Assembly (NCBI GenBank): GCA_029582155.1
Contig: CM055905.1
Coordinates: forward strand, 64,819,952-64,883,951
DNA length: 64,000 nucleotides
Direction: 5' to 3'
Origin: Panopea generosa
Lineage: Eukaryota; Mollusca; Bivalvia; Adapedonta; Hiatellidae
Shown in pieces: positions 49,501 to 56,722 of this stretch. The position numbers and the translations under genes were made by a program. A model generated the notes under the pieces. It saw only the letters and a list, made by a program, of their open reading frames with translations, was not told where the DNA came from and made no database searches. Position 1 is the first letter of the stretch, and each line of letters begins with the position of its first letter.

Positions 49501-52500
49501 CAGACTTGTAACACAGGCGAATAGCGTTGATGTATTCAACAGCTATACACAAGGTGTATTATGCGGAGGATACGGAAATACCCGATGCTTCACGATTGCC
49601 TTGTTTTATTGAACAAATAACTAATGAGGAATTGTTGTTTACTGGGACCGTTGTTCTTTAACAAATATAATATTCTATAATTGTCATTTTGTCGTTGTCT
49701 CTACAGTGGTGTAGCGGTGGAACATGTATCCATGATGACAAAGCACTTGACGCTTCAGGTATTTATAAAAACATTTCCATGGTCATTTTTGCATTACCTT
49801 TTCAATTTAATAAATAAATGTACAGTGATGTTCGTACGTAATAGGTTTTATGCACTGTTTTCAATCAGGAACAGTAATTTATGTTTTATAAATTCGTATT
49901 TGACAGCTCTAATAAAAACGAACACTTTAGTCAGATGCTGAATACAATAATGATTCACATCGAAGTGATACCGGACGACCTTCACAATTTGTTTGTATAC
50001 TAGTCTATAGTACGGATTTTGCTCTCCCGATTGGGTCCGTTAAATAGTGATATTGGACAAGCCCCATTTGAGCTCATTGATTGGTCAGTTACTTCAACTG
50101 AAAGTTTGAATGACGTCGCAGTTTAGTAAGCGTTTCATTATTATGAATTGTGAGACAGGCATAGAATTCCCTGCTTTTTCTTTGGTGGTAAATAGACCTG
50201 ATTCGGGAGAAATCAGGTTCTGGGATAGACTAGTTTGTATACTAGCAATATAAATGCAGTACAATATGGGGTCTGACAACCAAAGGTCTTTCAGGGTTTT
50301 TAAGTGGTTGTTAAAGGTGATTGTGGCATTTGTGGAATCATACTTTTTTTGTGTTGTCAATGAATTTGGATTGTCTAAACTTACCAATATAAATATATAT
50401 TTTTTTATTTACATGCAAGGTTTGTTGTTTGTCTTTAAACCAATATTTGCTTTTGTGTATCATACATTTATTTATTCGTGTTTGACATCGGTATTGACCA
50501 TACGTATCGACATTGTTATCTATCATCAGGGCTACCATTATATTCTTATATTCTTATTGTTGTATTGAAACCAAGACGTAATTTTGTTCTTATATTCATA
50601 TATTATACAGTTAGTGTCAGCAACACTTTTTTACACACAATGTCTTTAATCCGTCAAGTAACAGCACAATCGTAATATACAGCATCATACACGGTTGTTA
50701 TAACACCCGGTCTCAGTTTCAATAAATATCTCAACTTCATATTTTCCACAACTGAAATTTATCATTTGCTATAGCCTTATTTGCAATGGCCATTTTGCAC
50801 GTTTTCCTTAGCCAATGAGTAAATATTTGATTAGGCTTCTAGGCTGAGTGGTCATTTAATGTGTGTTAGGTTCAGGCCCAAGTTTCATTAAACATCTCAA
50901 CTTGAGATTTTCCTCAAATCAAATATTCGAAATGCTATAACTCTATTCACATTGATCACTTTGCATGTTTTTTAACATCGAGTTATTTTAGTTAAGAACA
51001 ATCTCAGCTGTGCTGTTAAGTAAAACCGAACCAAGGTTATTATATAGCGAAATGATTTTATTAAACTGAGGAAAATCCCAGCTGTGATGTTTAGTAAAAC
51101 CGGGCCAAGGTTATTATATAGCGAAATGATTTTATTAAACTGAGGAAAATCTCAGCTGTGATGTTTAGTAAAACCGGACCAAGGTTATTATATAGCGAAA
51201 TGATTTTATTAAACTGAGGAAAATCTCAGCTGTAATGTTTAATAAAACCGGGCCAAGGTTATTATATAGCGAAATGATTTTATTAAACTGAGGAAAATAT
51301 CAGCTGTGATGTTTAGTAAAACCGGACCAAGGTTATTATATAGCGAAATGATTTTATTAAACTGAGGAAAATCTCAGCTGTGATGTTAAGTAAAACCGGA
51401 CCAAGGTTATTATATAGCGAAATGATTTTATTAAACTGAGGAAAATCTCAGCTGTGATGTTAAGTAAAACCGGGCCAAGGTTATTATATAGCGAAATGAT
51501 TTTATTAAACTGAGAAAAATCTCAGCTGTTATGTTAAGTAAAACCGGACCAAGGTTATTATATAGCGAAATGATTTTATTAAACTGAGGAAAATCTCAGC
51601 TGTGATGTTAAGTAAAACCTGACCAAGGTTATTATATAGCGAAATGATTTTATTAAACTGAGGAAAATCTCAGCTGTGATGTTAAGTAAAACCGGGCCAA
51701 GGTTAAACCGGACCAAGGTTATTATATAGCGAAATGATTTTATTAAACTGAGGAAAATCTCAACTGTGATATTTAGTAAAACCGGGCCAAGGTTATTATA
51801 TAGCGAAATGATTTTATTAAACTGAGGAAAATCTCAGCTGTTATGTTAAGTAAAACCGGGCCAAGGTTATTATATAGCGTAATAATTTTATTAAACTGAG
51901 GAAAATCTCAGCTGTGATGTTTAGTTAAACCGAACCAAGGTTATTATATAGCGAAATGATTTTATTAAACTGAGGAAAATCTCAGCTGTTATGTTAAGTA
52001 AAACCTGACCAAGGTTATTATATAGCGAAATGATTTTTATTAAACTGAGGAAAATCTTAGCTGTGATGTTTAGTAAAACCGGACCAAGGTTATTATATAG
52101 CGAAATGATTTTATTAAACTGAGGAAAATCTCAGCTTGAAATGTTTAATGAAACTCGTGGATTTATTGTCGGGTGACTCAGACCTAAAACCAACCAATGG
52201 AAGGCTGCGTATTTGGTTGATTGAGCTGAGCCGAACTCAGTTGAGTTTAATAAAGTTTTTCTCGTTGCTAGATTAATACAGATTAATACAGATAATAAAC
52301 ACAAAAATAGTATAATAAATTCATGAACATTGTTTATACAGATACCTGTTTCTGGGGTAATGTACCAGGTATTGTGACTTCCGGTTTGACATGTGAGCAG
52401 CTTAAAATACCCGACAACCAATATCACTGTTACTATAGTTACTCACGTACAAATTGCTGTGATGCATGCGGTTCTATCAAGAGAAGCATAGCAGGTAAAC

Positions 52501-55500
52501 AATTATCCATCATCATAGCATAAACGTGCTATGTGCTGTCATGTTTTATATGCATATAGCACTATAATGCTCTAAAGGGGTGTAATGCATATCATCGCGT
52601 ATTTGTAAACTTTAATTAATTACTATATCTGACATTAATTCTACCTAAAATAATCTGAAGGAAAATAAGACTATTTTAATATTGGCCATGGTGAAATATT
52701 TGCCGAACTTGTATTAATTACCATATAGACTAGTTTACAAAAAGTATCAATAAAGCCGTGGACGCCAAGTATTCCATTTGTAAATGAAGACTTAACAAGA
52801 GCCATGTGACATATGGCCAATCCCCCCGCTGAAGCAAATTCATGTACTGTCCACTTCTTGTCAATTCTCTCTATCATTGTATGCAGTTTTCAAAGTATTC
52901 ACTTCAAAAGGTATGCTCCAAACAAGGGAAAATAACAAAGGGGAATAATTATGCAAAGACAGAAGAAAGGGTTATGCTTCCTGCACAATATACTTTCTCT
53001 CAATGTCTTCCATCATTGTGTGAAATATCAACTAAATCCCTTGAAATCTTTTTAAATTATGTTCCCGACTAGCATACTAAAATATTATAACAAAGGGAAT
53101 AATTATGTAAAGACAGAATAAAGAGTTATGGTTCTTGCACACTGCACTTCTTCTCAATGTCCTCTATAATTGTGTGAAATATCAACTAAGTCCCTTAAAT
53201 ACGTTTTGAGTTATGTTCCGAACAAGCATAATAAAATATACCAAAGGAAGATAATTAAAAAAATGGCAATGTAGAGCTATAGTTCTTGGACAATGCACGT
53301 CCTCTCAATGTCCTCTATCATTGTGTGAAATATGAAACAAATCCATTGAATAATTCCTGAGTAATCTTTATGATATAAGTATACTAAAGTGATAAATAGT
53401 GATAATTGAAAAATGAGGCAAGGTAGAGATATGGTTCTTAGACACTGCACTTCCCCTTAATGTTCTCTGTCTAGTAAATTTAATAAAGGGAGATAATTAA
53501 AAAATTAAGCAATGTAAATTTATGGTTCTTCTACACTGTACTTCCTCTCAATGTCCTCAGTCATTGTGTGAAGATTCAACAAATCACTTGAACAAATTTG
53601 GAGTTATGCTCCTGACAAAAGTGTAAATTTTGATAAAAGGAGATAATTCAAAAAGTAGGCAATTTAGAGTTATGGTTCTTATATACTGCACTTCCTCTCA
53701 ATGTCCGCAGTCATTATGTGAAGATTCAACAAAATCCGTTGAATAGTTTTGGAGTTATGTTCCAAGATTGAACAAAACCCCTTGAATGCTCCGGAAAAAA
53801 TGTAAATTTAATAAAGGGAGATAATTCAAAATATAAGTAATGTAGAGTTATGGTTCTTATACACTGCACTTCCTCTTAATGTCTTCTGTCATTGTGTGAA
53901 GATTCAACAAAATCCATTAATTGTTTTGGAGTTGTGCTTCGGACAAGTAAATTTACTAAAGGGAGATAATTATAAAAAATAAGCAAGGTGGAGTTATGGT
54001 TCTTGCACACGCTGCACTTCCAATGTCCTCTGTCTTTGTGTGAAGGTTCAACAAAACTTGCTTGAATAGTTTTGGAGTTATGCTCTGGACAATGGTGTTA
54101 CAGATGGATGCGTGCATACACGCACGTCCGGACGGACGGACGGACGGACGGACTCAAAGCATAACCATTTGTCCGTTTGCCTTTGGCGGGTGGTATAAAA
54201 ACAGATCAGCCTTTCAGGAACTTGCAGTAAGACTTTGATCTTCCGTGACCGATTCACAGTTGACCATTTCTCAATGAAGCCCATTCACAAAGATACGGGT
54301 CATCCATGACAGAGTGGTCTAAGTAACTGTCATCTACCATTACCTTTCACCACTATGGTTGATGGTCCGAGCCAAGACCGGCAAAATAAAACTATATATA
54401 ATAGGAAAGTTTGCCAGTTTCTTGCGGTATTCCTATACCAATCAAACCGGACACACCATATATCACCTGTTATGTATTGAAAGGACGTGAAGCTTCAAAA
54501 AAAAAGATCACAAAGCTGATTATAATGGCACTATGCGTACTATAAGTCTCACTACACAGTTACACCCCTTTTTTCCCACGGTAGCATGATTCTTACGCTT
54601 AAAAACAAGGCCTATGTAATTTGGTTTTGGAATATTTTCAAAATGGTTCATAGTAGTTGTGATTTCTTGCTGCAGATAAGTAGAGCAATAGTTGGTATAG
54701 CATATACTGCAATTAGACATCACTGGTGTTAAAAAAGTGACTATTTTAGCATTTCAACATATGCATGCATTTATGAGCATGTGAAGACTTCATTTTCCAA
54801 AAAATCTAAGGGTGTCACTGCACCCTCTTTAACAAAAACCCAACGTGGTCAACCTACCAGTTTTTGTGCATTTTAGGCCACTTGAGACAAAAATAGTCGG
54901 TGGAAATGCAAGAACTTTGATGCATTATAAACATAATTAAAACTGAAGGGTATTCACCTCAAATCTTAAATTGTTACGTCCGTGAAGTTCCACCGGTGTG
55001 CATAATCATGTCTTTTTATTTATCTGTGATAGATTTGAGGTCCACCCAGGGGTGTGTGGCGAGAGGGTGGGGTGGTGGTCTGTTCCTTGGATATCTTGGT
55101 GACGGCCATCGTTTCCGATATACCAAAAAAGGTTTTGCAATAGTTTATCAAAAGTATTTTCCAAAAATCTCAAAAATTAGGACTTTGATCCCTGGATCCC
55201 TAAAAGTAATGGTCAATGTTCCCAAGATCTCTAAAAATAATTGACCATGTTCGCGACACCTTCGAAATCACTGGATGATTTACAGTCTGCTTCCACCTTG
55301 CTGAAAGGATAATTGGTATTTAAATCCCAATAATGTGTTTTAACCTTCTGTAATCCGAAACTTGGTATAGGTTTCTTAAGCTTAAGAACACGAAGGATAT
55401 ATTTCAGCGTTATTCATTGATCGGATCATTTAGTATGTTACCGAGAAACGTGACGGCAAAACCAGATCCCGTTTGTCTAGCAATCGCAGCAGACGGCGTC

Positions 55501-55844
55501 ATATAAATAACACTTACTGCATTTGTTGTAATGTCTGTAGGTTTGTTATCAATGTCAGAATGTATTACAACATGTTTGTTTATGTTGTTGTTCACTTCAG
55601 TCTCATTCTAAATATAGTTTTAGTCCGGAACAGTGTTGGACGGAACTGTAACGTTTGTGTCGGACATACTGTTGCTGTTACATCGTGTTTATTAAATTCA
55701 TTACATGCTCGATTGATTTTAGGTTGTGAATACGGCGACAAGTTACATGGCTGCAAGCATCAGAGTTGCCATTCCTACGACGCCGACACCAGAACCAAGT
55801 GTTGTGAAACATGTCGAGCAACAGGGCCTGACATTGTTGGTTAA
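20419..55844 (+). CDS. Secreted M12B zinc metalloprotease with four cysteine-rich/PLAC-like modules (26 exons, 935 aa)
   Basis: Predicted extracellular zinc endopeptidase of the ADAM/ADAMTS (M12B, metzincin) type. Exons joined by hand at GT-AG sites: 20419-20479, 22564-22663, 24297-24393, 25133-25210, 27344-27501, 29357-29394, 30028-30130, 31023-31175, 32017-32161, 33376-33495, 34011-34062, 34579-34781, 36715-36846, 38234-38285, 38752-38910, 39761-39870, 41150-41218, 43379-43510, 44505-44556, 45166-45318, 46536-46648, 47008-47076, 47670-47801, 49707-49758, 52342-52494, 55723-55844. The sum is 2808 nt (935 codons plus stop) and every junction keeps phase. The start ATG sits in a good context (ctaccATGG) and opens a 20-residue signal peptide. 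The catalytic domain (about 32-262) has HEMGHSLSCGHD at 207-218 and a Met-turn YIM at 230-232. No prodomain, thrombospondin repeat or membrane segment is seen. The substrate is unknown. The family call is firm; individual exon edges are predictions. Confidence 0.9.
20970..21143 (+). repeat. Degenerate MITE-B copy in intron 1
   Basis: Shows CACCTCTATTAAGCAACCAC, CTTTCCCTTGAGCGGCTCC and a final AGTTTGACCGTTTT. Confidence 0.6.
21186..21406 (+). repeat. 22-bp GC-richer minisatellite, 10 copies
   Basis: The unit holds GAGGTTGGAGCCCAGCTCGG. It is open in several frames (119-residue ORF) only because of the repeat. Confidence 0.88.
21412..21572 (+). repeat. SINE family 3, 3' part
   Basis: GCCAGTTACTTTCGGAAACA and AAATGGCATTAAACCCCATT match the copy at 19.1 kb. 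Confidence 0.6.
21613..21967. repeat. hAT-like non-autonomous element
   Basis: Inverted ends CAGGGGCGTAGCTT and AAGCTACGCCACTG (one mismatch) with ACCCA on both outer flanks. The CAG(G/T)G terminus suggests hAT. Contains a 14-base G run at about 21676-21689. Confidence 0.65.
23866..23946 (-). repeat. MITE-A fragment in intron 2
   Basis: ATGACCAATCAACGTGTTC and TTGCTGTTGAACGGACC; both ends are lost. Confidence 0.55.
24796..25026 (-). repeat. MITE-A, near-complete copy with 10-bp target duplication
   Basis: Ends GTCTATGCC and CAGAC are flanked on both sides by TACTTGATTA. Contains TGACGTCATC and AACTGACCAATCAACGTG. Lies in intron 3, about 107 bp before exon 4. Confidence 0.85.
25259..25464 (-). 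repeat. MITE-A copy in intron 4
   Basis: Starts AGTCTTTCACAGAACCCG and ends GTTCGTCCAACAGACT. The CRE is decayed (ATGACCTCAT). Confidence 0.75.
26511..26940. repeat. MITE-C copy in intron 4
   Basis: Inverted ends TTAAAGGGATTATATGGG and TTATAATCCCTTTAA; 430 bp. A second copy at 36040-36520 is highly similar, including a 71-codon ORF present in both by descent. Confidence 0.85.
27502..28115 (+). repeat. 33-bp minisatellite starting at the exon 5 donor, about 18 copies
   Basis: The unit contains AGTGTGTGTTATATTGTATA and AGAAGGTTAGCTA. The first bases after exon 5 (TAAGTGTTTGTTA) reappear exactly inside units near 27880 and 28042. Confidence 0.82.
28505..28718 (-). repeat. MITE-A copy in intron 5
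   Basis: CCCAGAACCTGATATCTCCC at one end and GTTCGTTCTATAGACTAT at the other; TGACGTCATTCAAACG inside. Confidence 0.8.
30335..30603 (-). repeat. tRNA-derived SINE (family 2) in intron 7
   Basis: The minus-strand head GCCGGGACCAATTAGCTAAA with GAGTTCGAATCCCCGC forms a tRNA-like 5' end; body as in the 5.6 kb copy. Confidence 0.75.
30775..30925. repeat. TA-rich microsatellite
   Basis: Interrupted tatttatattata units followed by a long TA run (about 30832-30878), in intron 7. Confidence 0.85.
31384..31576 (+). repeat. MITE-A copy in intron 8
   Basis: Starts AGTCTATAGAACAAACCC and has CGTTGATTGGCCATTTGC; ends near TATAGACTTTAC. The CRE is mutated (GACATCAC). Confidence 0.75.
32497..33405 (+). 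repeat. 84-bp minisatellite, 11 copies, overlapping the 5' end of exon 10
   Basis: The unit includes CTTTCTGATTTATATCTG and ATTACTATTACAACAATTAT. The last copy supplies the 3' splice site (TTCAG, 33371-33375) and the first 30 or so bases of exon 10. Because 84 is a multiple of three, long ORFs appear here. Confidence 0.92.
34300..34461 (+). repeat. MITE-A, internally deleted, in intron 11
   Basis: TAGTCTGTAGAACGG to GAGATAGACTA with near-matching flanks TAAACCGAT and ACAACCGAT; TGACGTCACAG retained. Confidence 0.78.
34995..35375 (-). repeat. Dispersed element Y in intron 12
   Basis: Matches 60289-60535 in inverse orientation: CATTACCAATCGTTCTAAAA, TTAGTCCAAATATGCA, and ATAATCTTGCTACCGTCA at the other end. 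A partial relative may lie near 26.1-26.2 kb. Confidence 0.6.
35815..36000 (+). repeat. Duplicated intron end of exon 13 (upstream copy)
   Basis: Parallels 36550-36730: ATGGGATTACATAATATAA, CTGGTAGTATGTACAGTTGA, and an ACATATAACAG|CCGGCA junction matching the true ACATATTACAG|ACGGCA site of exon 13. Confidence 0.7.
36040..36520. repeat. MITE-C copy in intron 12
   Basis: Ends TTAAAGGAATTATATGGG and CCAGTATAATCCCTTTAA. It lies between the two copies of the duplicated intron end. Confidence 0.85.
37528..37592. repeat. TA dinucleotide microsatellite
   Basis: About 30 TA units after a short TG run, intron 13. Confidence 0.9.
39508..39755 (+). repeat. tRNA-derived SINE (family 2) ending just before exon 16
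   Basis: Head TCCCGGTTATCTCAGTCGG and B-box-like AATTTGAATCCCCG, body in reverse of the 5.6 kb copy, and a TCAATCAATAAATCAATC tail that runs into the pyrimidine tract of the exon 16 acceptor (39760). Confidence 0.72.
40040..40345 (+). repeat. Element Z copy in intron 16
   Basis: Shares ATCAGTGGTTTCTTGCTG and GTGGTCAACCTACC with 54.5-54.9 kb. Its right end (AATCCTAGACCTTGTTTTAT) is the inverse of the junction where the 47-bp array at 7.5 kb ends. Confidence 0.65.
40780..41165 (+). repeat. About 45-bp degenerate tandem array overlapping the exon 17 acceptor, about 8 copies
   Basis: Units follow TTTTGTC...GTTTACAG then AATTCGAGTATTAT. The last one contains the true 3' splice site (41149) and first codons of exon 17; units near 40875 and 41064 also keep TTTACAG followed by AAT. 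Confidence 0.75.
41440..43378 (+). repeat. 55-bp minisatellite made of the exon 18 splice junction, about 35 copies
   Basis: The unit reads TTTAATTACAG then ACGGATTCGTTATACTCTTG and AAAGTGCTAGCATATAG. Exon 18 itself begins, after TTTAATTACAG, ACGGCCTCAGCTTACTCTGG and AAAGTTCTGGCAGATG. Each unit is thus a diverged copy of the intron end plus about 44 coding bases. Confidence 0.93.
43511..44504. other. Intron 18, no named repeat
   Basis: A short internal duplication (TTGAACAGTGTAACCACAAT at about 43726 and 43907) is the only structure noted. Confidence 0.4.
46178..46310 (-). repeat. MITE-A fragment in intron 20
   Basis: TATGACGTCATTTAA and AACTGACCAATCAACGTGC, with the CACCAATCACCGTGCTCAAA part duplicated. 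Confidence 0.65.
47826..48005 (+). repeat. MITE-B copy 25 bp past exon 23
   Basis: TACAGTTAAACCTATGTAAG to AACAGGTTTGACTGTA with AAAGGCCACTTTTGACC inside. Confidence 0.8.
48545..48838 (-). repeat. tRNA-derived SINE (family 2) in intron 23
   Basis: The minus head has CGATTAGCTCAGTCGGTAAC and GAGTTCGAATCCCCGC. The other end carries a TGATTGATTGATTGAT tail at about 48551-48569. Confidence 0.8.
48840..49680. other. Intron 23 remainder, no recognised feature
   Basis: Contains ORF 49328-49612 (94 codons), without domain or gene context. Confidence 0.4.
50001..50232 (+). repeat. MITE-A, complete copy with exact 10-bp target duplication
   Basis: Element TAGTCTATAGTACGG to GGGATAGACTA, flanked on both sides by GTTTGTATAC (49991-50000 and 50233-50242). 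Best reference copy for the family, although its CRE is changed to GACGTCGC. Confidence 0.88.
50700..52145 (+). repeat. 74-bp minisatellite (15 copies) with inverted half-monomers on its left
   Basis: Array 50990-52145: TGAGGAAAATCTCAGCTGTG and CAAGGTTATTATATAGCG. The left flank 50885-50920 (TTTCATTAAACATCTCAACT, GAGATTTTCCTCA) is the inverse of the array's right end; a more decayed one lies at about 50714. Confidence 0.88.
52860..54110 (+). repeat. About 150-bp degenerate tandem array, 8-9 copies
   Basis: Units share GCACTTCCTCTCAATGTCC, TCATTGTGTGAA and GGGAGATAATT at roughly 150-bp steps through intron 25. Confidence 0.75.
54126..54152 (+). repeat. GGAC microsatellite
   Basis: Six or so GGAC units next to the end of the 150-bp array. 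Confidence 0.85.
54300..54500 (+). repeat. SINE family 3, degenerate copy
   Basis: AGAGTGGTCTAAGTAACTG near the head, GCCAGTTTCTTGCGG and TATTGAAAGGACGTGAAGC in the body and tail. Confidence 0.5.
54535..54910 (+). repeat. Element Z copy in intron 25
   Basis: GTCTCACTACACAGTTA matches the 47-bp array unit at 6-7.5 kb; GTAGTTGTGATTTCTTGCTG and CGTGGTCAACCTACCAG match 40.08-40.22 kb. Confidence 0.6.
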
Positions 55845-55959
55845 GCCTTTATGACCATTCGGAACTCCTCTGTTATTGCTTACACTCTTATTTGTTTCGT
55901 AGAATTGAGCGAGGTGTTCCGACTGCCTTTATGAGAATACGCCATAATGTAGCATATGA

Positions 55960-55965
55960 AATAAA
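55960..55965 (+). terminator. Polyadenylation signal of the metalloprotease gene
   Basis: AATAAA about 115 bp past the stop codon, the first canonical signal downstream in the sense direction. Confidence 0.6.
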
Positions 55966-56026
55966 TAGACCTCTACATGATTGTTGTTATTTTTTAATAC
56001 TGCTTATTATTTCTGTTCATTATTCA

Positions 56027-56288
56027 CTTTTGCTCTTTCCCTTGAATGGTTGCTTAAGACAAGTTTGACTGTATATATACAAAGTGTATATATATTTATA
56101 TATATATACAGTCAAACCTGTCTTAAGCAACCATTCAAGGGAAGGAGCAAAAGTGACACTTTAAAACAGGTTGTTGCTTAATACAAGTTGTTTTGCTTTG
56201 AAAGCATAGAAATGGAAAATAGCAAATATGGCTGCTTAAGGGAAGTGGTCGCTTAATAGAGGTGACCGCTAACACAGGTTTGACTGTA
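56027..56288 (+). repeat. MITE-B copy with an inverted partial copy beside it
   Basis: Complete element 56107-56288 (TACAGTCAAACCTGTCTTAA to ACAGGTTTGACTGTA). Left of it 56027-56074 is an inverted end (GCTTAAGACAAGTTTGACTG), so the pair can form a long hairpin. Confidence 0.78.
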
Positions 56289-56460
56289 TTTCTGCTTAAA
56301 TCAATGTTACGCCATATGTCGCTGGTTCAATCACAGGTTCAGCTCCGGGTATTCATACATGCACCTCTATTGACCAAAACAATAAATGTTATATGAATAA
56401 AGTGCTTCTCATAACAATATGGCAACTCAACTGAATAAGTCTGAACTACATTTGTGTTTA

Positions 56461-56669
56461 TATACTGAAAGAATAGAGAAACGACAGCAGAATGCCACAT
56501 AAGCAAACTATTGTAAGTCGATATTTACAGTTTTAGAATATGTACGTCAAGGTATTTCATTAATGATTTTGTCATTGTTCCGTAATTATATTTTAAAACT
56601 GTACATATCGCATAGTTTGCGTAATGTGGCTCGGAAATTCATCTTGTGTTTCTTATTTCTTTCAGTATA
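56461..56669. repeat. Palindromic MITE-D, copy 1
   Basis: TATACTGAAAG...CTTTCAGTATA with inverted arms (GCAAACTATTGTAAGTCGAT, ATTTACAGTTTTAGAATATG). Directly downstream of the right-hand gene's poly(A) signal. Confidence 0.78.
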
Positions 56670-56674
56670 AGATG

Positions 56675-56680
56675 TTTATT
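56675..56680 (-). terminator. Polyadenylation signal of the right-hand gene
   Basis: AATAAA on the minus strand, 43 bp past the stop at 56723. A palindromic MITE starts at 56669, so cleavage would probably fall inside it. Confidence 0.55.
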
Positions 56681-56722
56681 TCACAAATACGTACAAAACT
56701 AAACCTTTATCACTGAAATGTC

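Larger units (their letters stand above)
47008..55844 (+). other. Module 4: ADAM_CR_2-like plus two PLAC-like domains, C-terminus (exons 22-26)
   Basis: Exons 22 (47008-47076, 69 nt), 23 (47670-47801, 132 nt), 24 (49707-49758, 52 nt), 25 (52342-52494, 153 nt) and 26 (55723-55844). The first four exon lengths equal those of module 3. Residues 761-935. Key runs: STSPVSFDQQC, TSCGYKK, WCSGGTC, DTCFWGN with TNCCDAC, GCEYGDKLHGC with TKCCETC. The protein ends RATGPDIVG and stop TAA at 55842-55844. Confidence 0.85.

Noticed and set aside
49328-49612. 94-codon plus-strand ORF in intron 23
   Set aside because: No domain, no matching splice phase and not needed to join exons 23 and 24.
31990-55844. 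Thrombospondin type 1 repeats, as in true ADAMTS proteins
   Set aside because: No W..W..CS.TCG pattern in any exon; the cysteine-rich repeats fit CR_2 and PLAC-like spacing instead.
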